Origin: Polytrichum commune
Lineage: Eukaryota > Streptophyta > Polytrichopsida > Polytrichales > Polytrichaceae
Assembly: GCA_950295325.1 (NCBI GenBank)
Contig: OX485806.1
Span: forward strand, 49,781,169 to 49,845,168
Direction of reading: 5' to 3'
Length of the DNA stretch: 64,000 bases
How positions within the stretch are numbered: position 1 is the stretch's first letter; the number at the start of each line of letters is the position of its first letter. Both the position numbers and the translations under genes were made by a program. A model generated the notes under the pieces. It did not search any database. It was not told the origin of the DNA and saw only the letters and a program-made list of their open reading frames with translations. Positions 11,711-23,825 of this stretch are shown here, piece after piece.

Positions 11711-14169
11711 TGGTACAGATTTTTGGTCCAGGAATAGATATTTTGAAATTTTGATGAAATCTGAACTCAAAATGTAAATTAGAATGCAAAGTGAACACTA
11801 AAATAGGTGATTAGTGACTAGTTAATGGAAATGAGCAAAATGGGACTCATTTTACTCACCTAAATCAAGTCTCAAGAAATGAAGAGTCGTTTGGGCAGGA
11901 CTATAGTCATGTGAATATGTTGAAGAGACTCTTGAGATCAAGCTACGAAGCAAGGTGGCAGTTGGGGAAGTTGGTTCATGAGATATAGACCAGGAAAAGG
12001 GGAGAGGAGAGTTCAGTTCCTCTCGCAAAGAGAGCCTCTTCTGCTTCCATAGTTTTCTACACCCTTAGCGTGGTTGCTCGATCCGGATGTGAAGCCCTCT
12101 TATGACGTATCAGATTTCTTTTGAATATAAAAAAATATTATTGATCATTGTTTCCATGTTTTCATTGTTGACTCAATTGTCTTACTCGGGAGGCTTCTTG
12201 TGTGAATGTCTTCTTCAAAATAATAAAGAGTCTGTATGAGTGTTTGAGATAATTGGAACTCCCTTTCGAGAAGGAAGAGATTTTGTTGTGGCGATTGCAG
12301 TGAAGAAGTCTCAAGGAACAATCCCGGGGGAAACTCCAGGTGTAGGAAATCATCATCTGATTGAAGCGGAATGTGAGTCTGCGATTAATTTTGGATCCCT
12401 GGGAGAGGGTAAAGAAACACTACCAGTTGTTCTGGAGTGTATAAAAATGTGAGTGATGTGCTTTGAGAAATGAAGTCATGAGGTATATGAATGATGATCA
12501 ATTTGTGATCAGCATCTCTGAATCAAAGTGGTAGTAAGGGAAGATTCCTTTCATGCCATGAGAAATATAACTTGCATCACGAGTTTTGAATTAGAAATGG
12601 TTGATTGATACGATAATTAACTCTTAAGATCCTCATGTGAAAGGAGTGAATCTCATTTATCTCTGCCTAAGACGCACGAGAGGAAATCGTGCATCCTTCC
12701 TGTGAAAGGAGATTGAAAAATGAGTGAGAATCAGTTTGTTCAGACTATAGTCTTGCACTATATAAGGATGTGAAATCCTGTGACTTTGGTGGATCTACTC
12801 GAACGGAATTGAAGAGTGAATTGTGGGTATACTTTAGACTGGTTTAAGTGAGAGCAAGAATTCCATTCATATAGCCCATGAATTCTTTCTTTGGACAACA
12901 TGCTCACATGTTGATAAGGGTGGATTATCGGATGAGAAGTACCTAGATGAGAGGGCGACTACACTCATCCTCATGTCAATGTTGATGTAGCGACCCTATA
13001 TCAAGTATTCAAAGCAAAATTATCACTCGGAATGGGAATCTAAAGTGGAAGCTTCCCAGTGAGACAGGAGTAAAGGAGAGTAGATTAAATGTTACTTCGT
13101 GTTCGGATGGGCGTAATCCTCGATTCAAAAGATGTAATTGCGGTTAAATCTCTTGTGATTGAGGCAATTGACGGAACTAAGATATTTCCAAAGACATTCG
13201 CCGCGACCATAGTCTCTTGAGAATGTGAAGAGGCAGAGAAGGCGGAGCGTCGAAGTGAAAAAGGTGAGTCGTGGAGAGGAAGAGGCGTGTGTGGCTTATC
13301 CCATATCGTTTGGGGGAAGGCTCAAGGGCAAGTATATAAGGAGAAGTGGCCAACACCTCGTTTGAGAACAAGACGCTGACTTGGAACTGGTTATTGGTTA
13401 CTTGCTACTTGTTACTAAGACTATGGCCTTCTTTGTGAGACTCGTTACTTGGAACTGGTGACTGGTTCTTGAGACTATGGTTGGTTACTCAGACTATGGC
13501 CGAGCCGTCTAGACTATGGTCCTCGGGATTAGACTCTTTGCTCAGTCCGGTTCGCTTAGCTCGGTCACTAGGTTCGCGTTACTTGTAACTAGACTTTTGC
13601 AAATTACAATAATTAATTTTAATGCATTAAGTATAACATGATTGTATTAAATTCAAAAGGATAAATTTTTTTTTTTGCCACAATATTAATTCAACCCAAT
13701 TAATCTAAAGTCTTGAGGGGTATGAGAAAGATGTGTGATATATATATATATACTAACCTGTGGTATGGCCTATGGTCCCTGGATACTTAATTGAAGAGAC
13801 TATGGTCCAAACCAAGGTGCTTTGGCCTTGGAGTTATAAGACTATGGTGTACTCAAATGCCTATTGTTGAGTTGTGACTCTCTACATTGCTAAATCACCA
13901 TAAGAGTGATGTTACTGACGAGAATGGGTTGTAAGGAAGTGACTGAACAATTGCATGTACTGCTGTGAGTGACCTTTAACCTTAATTAAATCTGTCTTAA
14001 AATCTCTTCTAAAAGTCATTTTCCTTGGGTTTGTTGTCCTAAATTCATCTTAATACCCTTGTGAACTATCAATTAACTTAATGGTGATCCCTAGATTCTA
14101 AACCTGACACTCATTTGGCCTTCTTTGTGTGGTTTTCTTAATTGGAACCCAATCTAAAAACCTATCTAC
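11711..14169. mobile_element. 2.46-kb insertion of unknown type inside the 5' LTR
   Basis: This block interrupts the LTR and is bordered by AATATTTG (left) and AATACTTG (right), an apparent 8-bp target duplication with one mismatch. I see no convincing terminal inverted repeat, LTR or transposase. The interior has many GACTATGG/AGACTATGGTC words (13390-13870) and no credible coding frame. It could be a non-autonomous DNA element with decayed ends. An 8-bp duplication would fit a hAT-type insertion. Confidence 0.5.
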
Positions 14170-14412
14170 AATACTTGCTCGAATGGGGTAAGCAAAGCCT
14201 CCATCAAAATCTATGTGAAACGCAAATGACCATGAAGTGGTTCTATATAGGCATCGAAGATTATACAAAGAAGTAATTTTGGTCTGAAGCTGCTAGGAGT
14301 TTTTAGCCTAGCGGCTAAGGAAAAATATCTACTTCGCCCCAAGTTTTGGTAGAGAGACAAAAGGTTTCCTGATAGTGGGGTAGGGGCCTTGCCAAAAGTC
14401 CTAGAGGCTTAT
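14170..14412 (+). mobile_element. 5' LTR piece 2
   Basis: This aligns with the middle of the intact LTRs: CTTGCTCGAATGGGG, GAAGCTGCTAGGAG, GGTAGAGAGACAAAAGGTTT, GTGGGGTAGGGGCC and CCTAGAGGCTTAT. It ends at TAT (14410-14412), immediately followed by CACTA, the terminus of the next insertion. The LTR resumes at 24388. Confidence 0.8.
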
Positions 14413-14443
14413 CACTAAAAAGAAAACGCAAAAAAATGATTGG

Positions 14444-15054
14444 GATTTATAACTACTATATGCATCATTTTTAGTCTTCAATCTCGTCATGTCGGACCAA
14501 TCGCTCCAGACAAAATAACTATGGTCATATTGGATAATTTTTGTTTCTCATGGCGCATTCCTCATGATACGTTGTGAGGCCAAACCCACCATCCTTAAGC
14601 GTCCTAGTCCGGGTGATGGTTTTGAGAATCACATGTGTGATATTGGAACTCGTAGCAACATGGAATGTGGGTTCCACATCAATAAGCTCACGGCTTACTT
14701 CAAGTCATGATGTTTTATTAATGTGATCCTCTTGAATAGGTAAATTCTTGGTCTTCTCAAGGGTCCAACCCACAGCCTTGGCCACACATGCCCTCAAAGA
14801 TCTTCCTTTTAAAACCTTGGTCATGGTCGATGATTCTTCACTAGTGCTTGTTGCCTCGTTGATGCTATAGTGTATCGGCTCCATGGTGCTTCACGTCAAC
14901 ATTGCACTTCAACTCATCCCATTATAAGAACACAAGTGTTAAAAAACACTTGTCTCACTTGGCCTTGCTTCCTCTTCCACAAGTCCCTTACAATTCACTC
15001 CAAAGTTAACTCCTTAATACAACCCCTAACCCGGCTAGTCTAACCAACTAGCCT
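14444..15054 (-). other. Degenerate coding-like sequence inside the CACTA element
   Basis: On the minus strand, between roughly 14900 and 14520, a nearly open frame reads MTKVLKGRSLRACVAKAVGW and later DVEPTFHVATSSNITHVILK, with at least one stop. No family recognised. It may be decayed gag or a decayed transposase exon. Confidence 0.25.
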
Positions 15055-15650
15055 AACTAGCTAGCCACCAACCCAAGCTTCGTTCAAACTAACCAGCTGG
15101 TCTAACCACAGTCACTTAAACCACCAGCTAGGTTTAACCACAGTCACTTCAAACTAACCAGCAGTCACTTAGACTAACCAGCTGGGTTTAACCACAGTCA
15201 CTTCAAACTAACCAACAATCACTTAGACTAACCAGCTGGGTTTAACCACAGTCACTTAAACCACTAGCTGGGTTTAACCAGCATTAACTTCAAACTAACC
15301 AGCAGTAATTTAAGCTAACGAGCTGGTCTAACCAGCAGTAACTTAGACTAACCAGTTGGGTTTAACCAGCAGTAACTTAGACTAATTAGCTGGGTTTAAC
15401 CACAGTCACTTCAAACTAACTAGCTGGTCTAACCAACAGTCACTTAGACTAACCAGCTGGGTTTAACCAACAGTAACTTAGACTAATCAGCTGGGTTTAA
15501 CCAGCAGTAACTTAGACTAATCAGTTGGGTTTAACCAGCAGTAACTTAGACTAATCAGCTGGGTTTAACCACAGTCACTTCAAACTAACCAGCTGGTCTA
15601 ACCAGAAGTCACTTAGACTAACCAGCTGGGTTTAACCACCTACACCGAGT
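15055..15650 (+). repeat. Tandem array of CTAACCAGCTGGGTTTAACC-type units
   Basis: About 600 bp are built from units such as CTAACCAGCTGGGTTTAACC alternating with ACAGTCACTTCAAACTAACC or AGCAGTAACTTAGACTAA. Unit length is about 35-40 bp. Each unit contains an AGCT-centred CCAGCTGG that is itself palindromic. The array is irregular, with variant units interleaved. It probably lies in an untranslated region or LTR of the gypsy fragment that follows. Confidence 0.8.
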
Positions 15651-16426
15651 CCAACCTGCCTGCAAACGAGTCCAGCAGCTCCGGGCTTTGGCCAACTACT
15701 AACCATAAAATCAAATGCTTTGATTTAAATACTATAATTCTAAATACTAAAGTCTAAATACTATAAGTTTAAACACTATGAGTCTAAACACTATAAATCT
15801 CAATACTATAAATCTAAATGCTAGAAGTTGAACACTATGAGCTAAGCACTTGCTTCTAAATGCCTTAAATCAAACACTAACTACATCTAACAATATAAAG
15901 CTAACTTCAAGACTAAATGGTCTTGGCTCTCGACCTTGAAACCTTGCACACCCACGTGCCCCTTTCTTGCTCCCCACACACCCACACTTATAACACATGG
16001 GATGCTAAGGGAGCAAGAAGGAAAAGAGAGAGAGAGGAAAGAGTGAGGGTTATATAGTGAGGTGAAAGGGAGGAGGTGAGTACCCCCAAGGCTCAAGATA
16101 AGCCCTTTGATCCCTTCCTACTTTGTAGGCTCTCATCCTATCTTCTAAGCCTTCAACTCTTAAACCAACAACATAGATCCTAATTCAACCATTTAACTCA
16201 AGGAGCTACCCTTGGTTTACCACACACTACGCTCACCTAACTAAGGAACTTTCTTCATGCCGCTAAACTTCTAATCAACCACTCTATACAAGCCTAAGGC
16301 CTAAACATAACTTCACTCAAGCCTCACTCTTTTTATATTTTTGTGAATAATCATAAAACATCAAAATATAACTTCTAATGGTTTCCAAGGGTTAAGAACA
16401 CATGTGGGCACCATTTTGGGCTCACA
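15651..16426 (+). mobile_element. LTR (3' part), TGTGAGCC family, plus orientation
   Basis: The segment ends ...TTTTGGGCTCACA at 16426. This is the complement of the LTR termini at 210 and 6024, and matching A-rich stretches upstream support homology. The LTR start was not located, so 15651 is only a lower limit. A run of AATACTATAAATCTA words lies at 15720-15840. An open frame at 15887-16096 on the minus strand is probably chance. Confidence 0.5.
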
Positions 16427-16430
16427 TTAT

Positions 16431-16446
16431 TGGCGACCATCGGGGG
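16431..16446 (+). promoter_or_regulatory. Gypsy primer-binding site
   Basis: TGGCGACCATCGGGGG lies four bases after the LTR end. It begins with TGG, complementary to a tRNA CCA end, and is conserved at 6019-6004 on the other strand. It primes minus-strand DNA synthesis in gypsy elements. The tRNA was not identified. About 40 bp later the sequence switches to an integrase gene on the opposite strand. Confidence 0.55.
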
Positions 16447-16485
16447 ATAGATCCCAAATTTCTTGCTCCGAAGGTAAGTGCCGAC

Positions 16486-17985
16486 TCACACTTTGTACTC
16501 TTTACATCTACTCCCTGAAGTGCGGGTAAGGAAGAGTTCGCCGTTCAACGTTTCCAATTGGAGTGAGTTGTTAGGAAAAACTGCATGCACAAAGTAAGGC
16601 CCTAACCACACCGCATCAAATTTTACAGGGAACTCAAGTTTCCTTGCGTCTTGTATCATTACCATCCTTCCCGGTTGAAATGCCATTTTCTTATGTCTTT
16701 TGTCGAAGATGATTTTTCTTCGACGTTGAATCGCCTCGATATGTTGAGCGGCCGTCCGTCGTCGCTCGTCAAGCTCCTCCAAGTCGGTGAGCCTATTCTT
16801 CAAGGATTGTTTGTCGGTAAGTCTCAAATCTATGGCCACCTTAAGTGATTCTACCTCATATTCGATCGGAAGTGTGGCTTCCAAACCATACACCAATGAA
16901 AAAAGTGTGGCATGGGTAGTCACCTTGTAGGTTGTCCGGTATGCCCATAGTGTCGCGGTCAACTTGATGTCCCAATATCGCTTTGAGTCTATAACTGTCT
17001 TGCGTAGAATGCTCACTAAAATCCCGTTGACACGCTCTGTTTGACCATTGGTCTGCGGATGGTAATGTGTAGTTTTCCTATTATCTATTTGAAACTTACT
17101 AGTCATTTCGCTAATGAGATCATTCAGAAATTGTGTACCTTTATCACTAACTAGAAGTTTAGGACATCCAAACCTAGTGATAATGTTCTCATACATGAAA
17201 ATAGCCGCGTGAGCGGCCGTATCCGTTTTGACTGCTTTGGCCTCTGCCCACTTTGTTAAATATTCCGTGGCCACTACGATGTAAACCATTCCCCTTGAGG
17301 AATGAGGATGAACCGGTCCCACATAATCTATTCCCCATTTTTCAAAAGGAACTAATGGTAAAGAGACATGTAGTGGCATTTCTATCCTAAGATCAATTCT
17401 GGCGTACCTTTGGCAAACATCACATTTTTTTACATAATCGTGTGAGTCCTTAAACAAGGTAGGCCAAAAGTATCCGGCTCTAAGTATTTTTTGGCCGGTA
17501 AGTTGCCCTGATAAATGCCCGCCGCATGCGCTATCGTTGCATGCCAATAAAATGGAAGGCACCTCCGTTGCGGACACACACCTCCTAAGTAGGCCGTCGG
17601 TTCCTCTCTTAAACAATCTATGTCCCAACACCATGAAATGTCTACTATTAACCCTTACTTTTCTTCTGTCTTCCTTGGACCACTCCTCGGGCAATGTTTG
17701 GGTCGTCAAGAATTCCACGATACCCGCATACCAATCCGGTCTTGAAGTAACCACAAAGAGATCATCATCCATTAGCCTATCGTCCACCGGATTTTCTCCC
17801 ATCTTTTTCGACAATCTAGACAAATGGTCGGCTTGCAAGTGCATGCGGCCCGGTTTATATTCCACCGTGTAATCGAATTCCTCTAATAGCAAAACCCACC
17901 TCACTAATCTACCACTTAGCTCCGCCTTGTTCACCAAATATTTAATGGCCATGTGATCCACAAAGAAGACCACCGGGTTACACAA
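16486..17985 (-). CDS. Ty3/gypsy RNase H end plus integrase, 5'-truncated
   Basis: This is a 499-residue open fragment of a gypsy pol polyprotein. Residues 1-60 are the end of RNase H (VVFFVDHMAIKYLV, ending ADHLSRL). The integrase zinc-binding region follows near residues 150-190 (GGHLSGQLTGQKILRAGYFW, then CDVCQRYA). The catalytic core has its Asp residues in WGIDYVGPV and LLVSDKGTQF and its Glu in HYHPQTNGQTERVN. The C-terminal part runs to a GPYF-like WLGPYFV motif. Gag, protease and RT are missing. The first residues are not a real start, because the frame is cut at 17985 where CACTA-type sequence resumes. No internal stop remains. The HPQTNGQTERVN style differs from the other two gypsy elements in the window. 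Loss of LTRs in proper orientation means the fragment is not mobile by itself. Confidence 0.85.
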   Translation of the reverse strand: MCNPVVFFVDHMAIKYLVNKAELSGRLVRWVLLLEEFDYTVEYKPGRMHLQADHLSRLSKKMGENPVDDRLMDDDLFVVTSRPDWYAGIVEFLTTQTLPEEWSKEDRRKVRVNSRHFMVLGHRLFKRGTDGLLRRCVSATEVPSILLACNDSACGGHLSGQLTGQKILRAGYFWPTLFKDSHDYVKKCDVCQRYARIDLRIEMPLHVSLPLVPFEKWGIDYVGPVHPHSSRGMVYIVVATEYLTKWAEAKAVKTDTAAHAAIFMYENIITRFGCPKLLVSDKGTQFLNDLISEMTSKFQIDNRKTTHYHPQTNGQTERVNGILVSILRKTVIDSKRYWDIKLTATLWAYRTTYKVTTHATLFSLVYGLEATLPIEYEVESLKVAIDLRLTDKQSLKNRLTDLEELDERRRTAAQHIEAIQRRRKIIFDKRHKKMAFQPGRMVMIQDARKLEFPVKFDAVWLGPYFVHAVFPNNSLQLETLNGELFLTRTSGSRCKEYKV

Positions 17986-19855
17986 ATGGTCTAGTAGTTA
18001 GCATTTCAATTTTGATGACTAAATGTCATCATTTGGTATAACTATAAATAATATCATTAAAAAAACATCAAAATTTACATTCATGGCAGTTATGTCATTT
18101 GTATGATGAAGATGATTGAGCATAGTCATTATCTTCAAATATATTGCTTCATGATATGACTAAATCTAGTTATCGAATTTAAAAAACTTACAAAAAAATA
18201 TGCCTAAGTATAATCAACATATTCAAACAGTGGACCACAAGAGATAAATATATATAACAAATATATTGAAATATTTTACTACAATAGATGGCAAAACATA
18301 ATCAATATTTTCAAATACTTTATTTTAAGACATCTTATGTACATATGTCACTAACTAAGCAAGTTCAAATTATTGATTGCAAATGATATACACTACTACC
18401 CATCCTCTACCCAAAATGTGTTTCTTACATTCACCTATAACTCTAGACATGCATGGCATAGAGACTCGGTGGGCTATATTATAAAGTTCCTTATAACTTC
18501 TTTAATCTTCTTAATGGGATAGTAATCCAATTCTACATTTTTGAAGATGTTGTATTCATCATCGTGACTCCTATGTACCATTAGAGTTACACAACCTTTA
18601 GGTATTGTACCTCTTTCTACGTTTGTCATTTTTCGGTGCACAACCATCTTTTCCTCCTCTCACTTCATAACCCATCATTTCCATATTATTCCCTATTGAA
18701 AATGTGGAGGGAGGTGGGGTTTCTTCATCCACTACAACTACCTATAGTTCCAATAATTACGTAAATCAAAACCTCATAGAATAGCCATGAAAGTAAACAT
18801 GCGATTTGATGAAATACTAAATAGTCACATAGTTTGGCAGATTTATGTTTATATTTTTGGTAGTTTTTTCTTTTCTTTTCTTCCATACTTCATCTCCCTT
18901 AACTTCTTTATTTGTTTCATCATTTATACTTGGTCCATTGTGTTCTGCAATTTTTGTCCTTGGCCTCCATTATTCCCCTGCAGTTCTCATATTTGTTATT
19001 GGCCTCATGTGAGAATTTGCACCGATTTGGAGTTTCTTTACCTTTGTGATTTTTTTTTCAAATTTCTGAATAGGCACTAGGCTCTGATGTTAAATCAACA
19101 TTTTTTTTCCTTCTCATTGCATTTGTTTGCTTCTTGCTCCAACCTCTTCTAAGATTATTTTTTTTACGATGATTCTGTAGTAGTAGTTAGGATTTGCAAC
19201 GGACAACCTCATCAATTGAGGTAAGAAATATTAAATCAATAACTATGTTTAGTATCATTTTAGAAAATAATGACTAGTACTAGTCATACACTTAACAAAC
19301 ATGGCTTCTATTAGACCTAGACTTCACAAACATTACTACTATTAGTCATACACTACACAAATTTGACTACGCATCACATTGCAAGCATTATTGCAAATAA
19401 TTTCTACATTTATTATAGTCCATTCAATCTTCTAGTTTTTCTTCATTTTCTTCTCCGTGCTTTCATTTGCAAACTCATGGGGAAAATTAACTATTTTTGG
19501 GTTCTCTGCCAAGTTGCTTGTAGCATATGTTTCAATGTTTTGTTTTCCAATCATTATATTTTTCACCCCTATAATATTGAAAACAACCAATATCAACTTC
19601 ATACTATTTTCTAACCCTTCTATATGTGTGTGTGTAGGTTTTGATCTTGGCCCATATTTGTTAAGCAGCTGGATAAAAAATTACAATAAAATTTGCTTCC
19701 TCTATGGGAAGCAACAAATATGTGGTTTGTCCCAACTGTTTGTGTTTTATCCCCCCTCCATTTCTGCAACTCCATCTTGATCTCTTTACATGTTAAAGTC
19801 CTATCCAATTCAATTGCATGCATTAATATAGTCTTCTATTATGTTGGATTAATAC

Positions 19856-20215
19856 TTACTGGGTAATAATAAAATATGGCCCACAACAACTCGCACAAAA
19901 TTCAAGAGTTTGAAACTCACTAGGTTTGTTGCGATCTTCTCCCCACCACAACAATACATCTTTTCTTAACGCACTGCCTTTTTTTTGCCACCCATGATGG
20001 CGGTTACTTAGACACCTTCCATCTTTAAGTTCTTTTACAACACATCCCTCTATACAATTGCACTTCAAGACAGTTGACCTTCCTATCTTCTTTATGTACG
20101 CAAATGATCTCATTTTGCAGTTAAGAGCCCCACCTCTACCTTTGTTATTTGCACGTCTAGGGGCTTTGCCTCCAAGGTCGTCAATATTCAAAGACATAAT
20201 TACTAGGTCATTCAT
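19856..20215 (-). CDS. Hypothetical cysteine-containing protein inside the CACTA element
   Basis: A 119-residue frame starts MNDLVIMSLNIDD and contains KCNCIEGCVVKELKDGRC and a C-terminal FCASCCG. The cysteine spacing could bind metal but matches no family I know. It may be a decayed exon of the element's own gene or a chance frame. Neighbouring sequence shows no clear splice partners. Confidence 0.25.
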   Translation of the reverse strand: MNDLVIMSLNIDDLGGKAPRRANNKGRGGALNCKMRSFAYIKKIGRSTVLKCNCIEGCVVKELKDGRCLSNRHHGWQKKGSALRKDVLLWWGEDRNKPSEFQTLEFCASCCGPYFIITQ

Positions 20216-23200
20216 GTTGACATCCCTTTTCTAAATAATCATGATTGGATCCGTCATCGTGTCATGATTCTTTCGACATTTTGATTTACTTGTGAGGTTT
20301 TTTTTACTCAATGTTTGGAATTGAGGTTACTCAATGTTTACCCTAAATCCTAAGGGGATTGCCGACATCGTCTAGGGTCATCTTCTTACCTCCTAGATTT
20401 GAGGCTTGTATTTGGCGTTTTTCCAATACACATGGGTGATTCACAAATGATGACCAACTACATAACTAGCCGTAGCAATGTTTTCTAGATTAATGACTAT
20501 AATTAATCATAGCTATGATGTGGATGACTAGTCTTAGTCATGTTTTCTAAAGTAATAATTAGTCTTGGCCATATTTTTTTAACTAATGACTAATCTTAAT
20601 CATATTTTTCTAAGGATTTTAGGTTTAGGGTTACGCACCTTTGCTGCGGGTCATTGACTCGACGGCGGTGTACATTCTTCGTTCCATTCTATCATCTCGT
20701 CATTATCGTCGTCCCCATTGTCTCTGGTGCAAAAATCCTCCTTCTTTGGTCTAGCACTAGATCAGATAGGGAACATCAAATAGAAGAAGGTCCACAACTT
20801 GGTTTGGAACGGCCACTATGAGGAGTTGATCTTCTTTTGCCTAGAATAAGGACGTCCTTGGAGTCCTGAAATTTGCATTCTAGCAATTCCTTGGAATATC
20901 CCTTCCACATGCTCACCCAATAAATTGGCTACGAACCTCAATATTACATGCTCAAAGAAAGACGGTGAGAGTGGAGATATTTGTGCCATTTTCCTTGTAG
21001 TGGAATACCAATGTTTAGACAACAATTGATTAAAAGGTTAAAGACATCTAGAAGCAAGCCTCACACCTCAATGTAGCAACAAAACTTCAACTAAGGAAAT
21101 GAAGGAGATAACCAATAACGCTAAACCAAAAGGAAGAACACCGAAGAACAAATGATGGTCAAAGAACAACACACTAGAGCAAAGAGGGAAGCAACCACGG
21201 AAATAGGTACTCAGCCATGAAATTACAAAGAAATTGTGTGGTAATAGGGTAGATAATCCACAAGGATAAGATAGGCAGTGATTTTAATGAAAAAAATCTT
21301 TAATGTACAAGGAGGATTATAAATAGCAATGTCATCCATTAAAGGAACAACTTATAAGGACATTATAGGAGAATATAGGATTAATAATTAGCATCCGGCG
21401 TGAAATTTTATTTGCCAACTCAAATCATTTTGATTTATGTCATTTGCGCCCAATCTCCACAAGATTAGGTTTGACACAAACCCTCCAACTATAAGCAATT
21501 AAGGCAGGAATTTGCAGACACGCCGACGTCGTAGTGAATAGCAATAGCAACTTAAATGGTAGTTTTGGGTTTATAATTTAGGTGTTTAATAGGTGGAAAA
21601 TGTATTTTGGTTTAGGGTTTCTGTTGCATGTCATCCACGTTGCATGTAGGTTTTAGGTTTTTTATTCTTTATGACTACATATTGTCATCGGTTTATAAAG
21701 ATAATGACTATATTTAGTCATGGTTGTCCTACATGTATGATTAGTCTTGATCATAGATCCTCGGTTAGGTTTAGGTTTTTCTCCATTGCTTAATATATTG
21801 ATGACTATTAGTAGTCATGTATTTTCTTTATTGAGCACTACAACTAGTCATAAGTTGACTAGGCATAGACATGATCAACTTCATTCATAGTATAATTCTA
21901 AATAATTCCACCGTCATCCTTGGACTTATATATGTCCTTTGCAAGATTGTCGTGTATAAGAAAAATGTTGGACCCCCTTCAATTGCATAGAAATATTTGA
22001 AAATGGATTCGACATCATGAGAGCATCTTTTACAATTATAATTGTGGGACATAGAGGAGAAAAAAACCAGATAGACAACAACTCACAAATCACGCATGCC
22101 CAAATAAAAAATACATAGGTACAAAAATATTATCAAAGAAAATCATCCACAACATCTTTGAGAATACAAGCAAAATCTTGAATTCAAGAAATCAATCATG
22201 ATATGTTTGCTAGACATCGTTGATGTTTTTCTTCTTTTGAGCAGTGTCTAGGTGGGATGGTGCGTAGCTTGCTATGTTGCACTCAAACATGTAGGAAATG
22301 CGGAGACCTTATGTGTAGGTTGCAATAATTGCTACTTTACAATCTATAATTCTAGTTACTTTACTACTTCAAAGGGATGGAGAGCCTAGTTCATTTAGCG
22401 ACCAATAAAGGTTGGCGCGTAATTTTGGGACGGATATTTTTCATAGACAATAGGGCTCATGAGCAATTCCAAAGCTCACTCCCTTTTCATATTGGAATAA
22501 GTGGGAGGTTAGAGTATCAACGCATCTGTACATGAAATGGGTGTATTTACATTGCAAGCATCAAAGACCATGGATGGATTATTGACATTTGTAAGGCAAT
22601 TATTTTTTAAAATGGAGTGCAAAAGTATGTACAAAGCAAACTCATAGTTTATAAAATATGTGCTACAATTAAAGAAAATTGTCTACCAAAATGGGGATGT
22701 TTTGAAAGGAAACATTGCATGTTTCATTTATAACTCTATTGGGAGGAAGGATATTGCCAATGTGTAGTGAAACTATATGTCGTTGCCTACACCGTGGAAC
22801 CCAAAAACATGGGGATATGCCATGTTGTAGCAACACGAGAAATTAAAGAGGGATATGAACAATTTACGCATTACCCAATAAATTGAACCATTGTAGTGGC
22901 CTCGAGTGAGGCATGCATCCACTGCTTCATTTGGCATAGTTTAGCGAGAGTTTAACAATTCCAGATTTTAGATGTAAGAAATCCTCTTTAGAACGAACTA
23001 TTGTAGCCAATTTCCATACGGATGACAAAATGTAGTCATTGTATTGGACTCTAGGACTACAAACTCTGAAACCATATGGATGACTAAATGTAGACCTTAT
23101 TTTTGACTTTATGACTACAAAAATTGGACATAGTTAATGGAATCTCCAAATATTGAAAGCGAACATGAAGAATTTGAAGTTGTACGAATGATACCATAGT

Positions 23201-23724
23201 ACCTAGGCGGATACAACAACAACCCTACTGATATTAATGATGGACTCGAGGATGACGAAGATGCCACCGCCATGGAAGAAAAAGAGTTTGAGAAGGTAGA
23301 ACTCATGAAGGTCTTAGATGAATAAATAAATCTATTATATGAGGGTTCTCAAATAACGCATTTAATTAGAATGCTTATTTTTTTAAATTGCTTTACAATT
23401 TTTGGAGTATCAAATGCATGTGCAGATGATTCACACTCTTCAAATTGATCAATTGATCCCTTATTCAGTAGATTCATTTGCATTTCCCCTTCATGTGCAG
23501 CAATTTTTTTTCTATAGATAACAAGAAAAAAAATGGGTGGAAGATTATTTTATGAAGAGGTCAAGAAGCTCAAGAGTATTATCAAAGATAGATAAAAAAA
23601 CCTGAAATGGATAGTCTATAGTAAGGCAAGGACGAAGAACATTATGGCCTAAGGCCCATATCCTTTTTCATTGGCACAACACCTGGTACCCTTGTATTGA
23701 GGGGATTCATGGATCTAACTACGC

Positions 23725-23825
23725 AAGACGTTGAACCAAGCGTTGGACGGTGGAAAATGGAAGGAAGGAAAGAAGAAAAGAAGGAACCGAGCGTTGGACG
23801 GTGGAAGACGGAAGGAAGGAAGGAA
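23725..23825 (+). repeat. Short tandem duplication, about 48 bp x 2
   Basis: GAACCAAGCGTTGGACGGTG and GAACCGAGCGTTGGACGGTG begin two neighbouring copies, each followed by a GGAAGGAAGGAAAG purine run. Confidence 0.55.
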
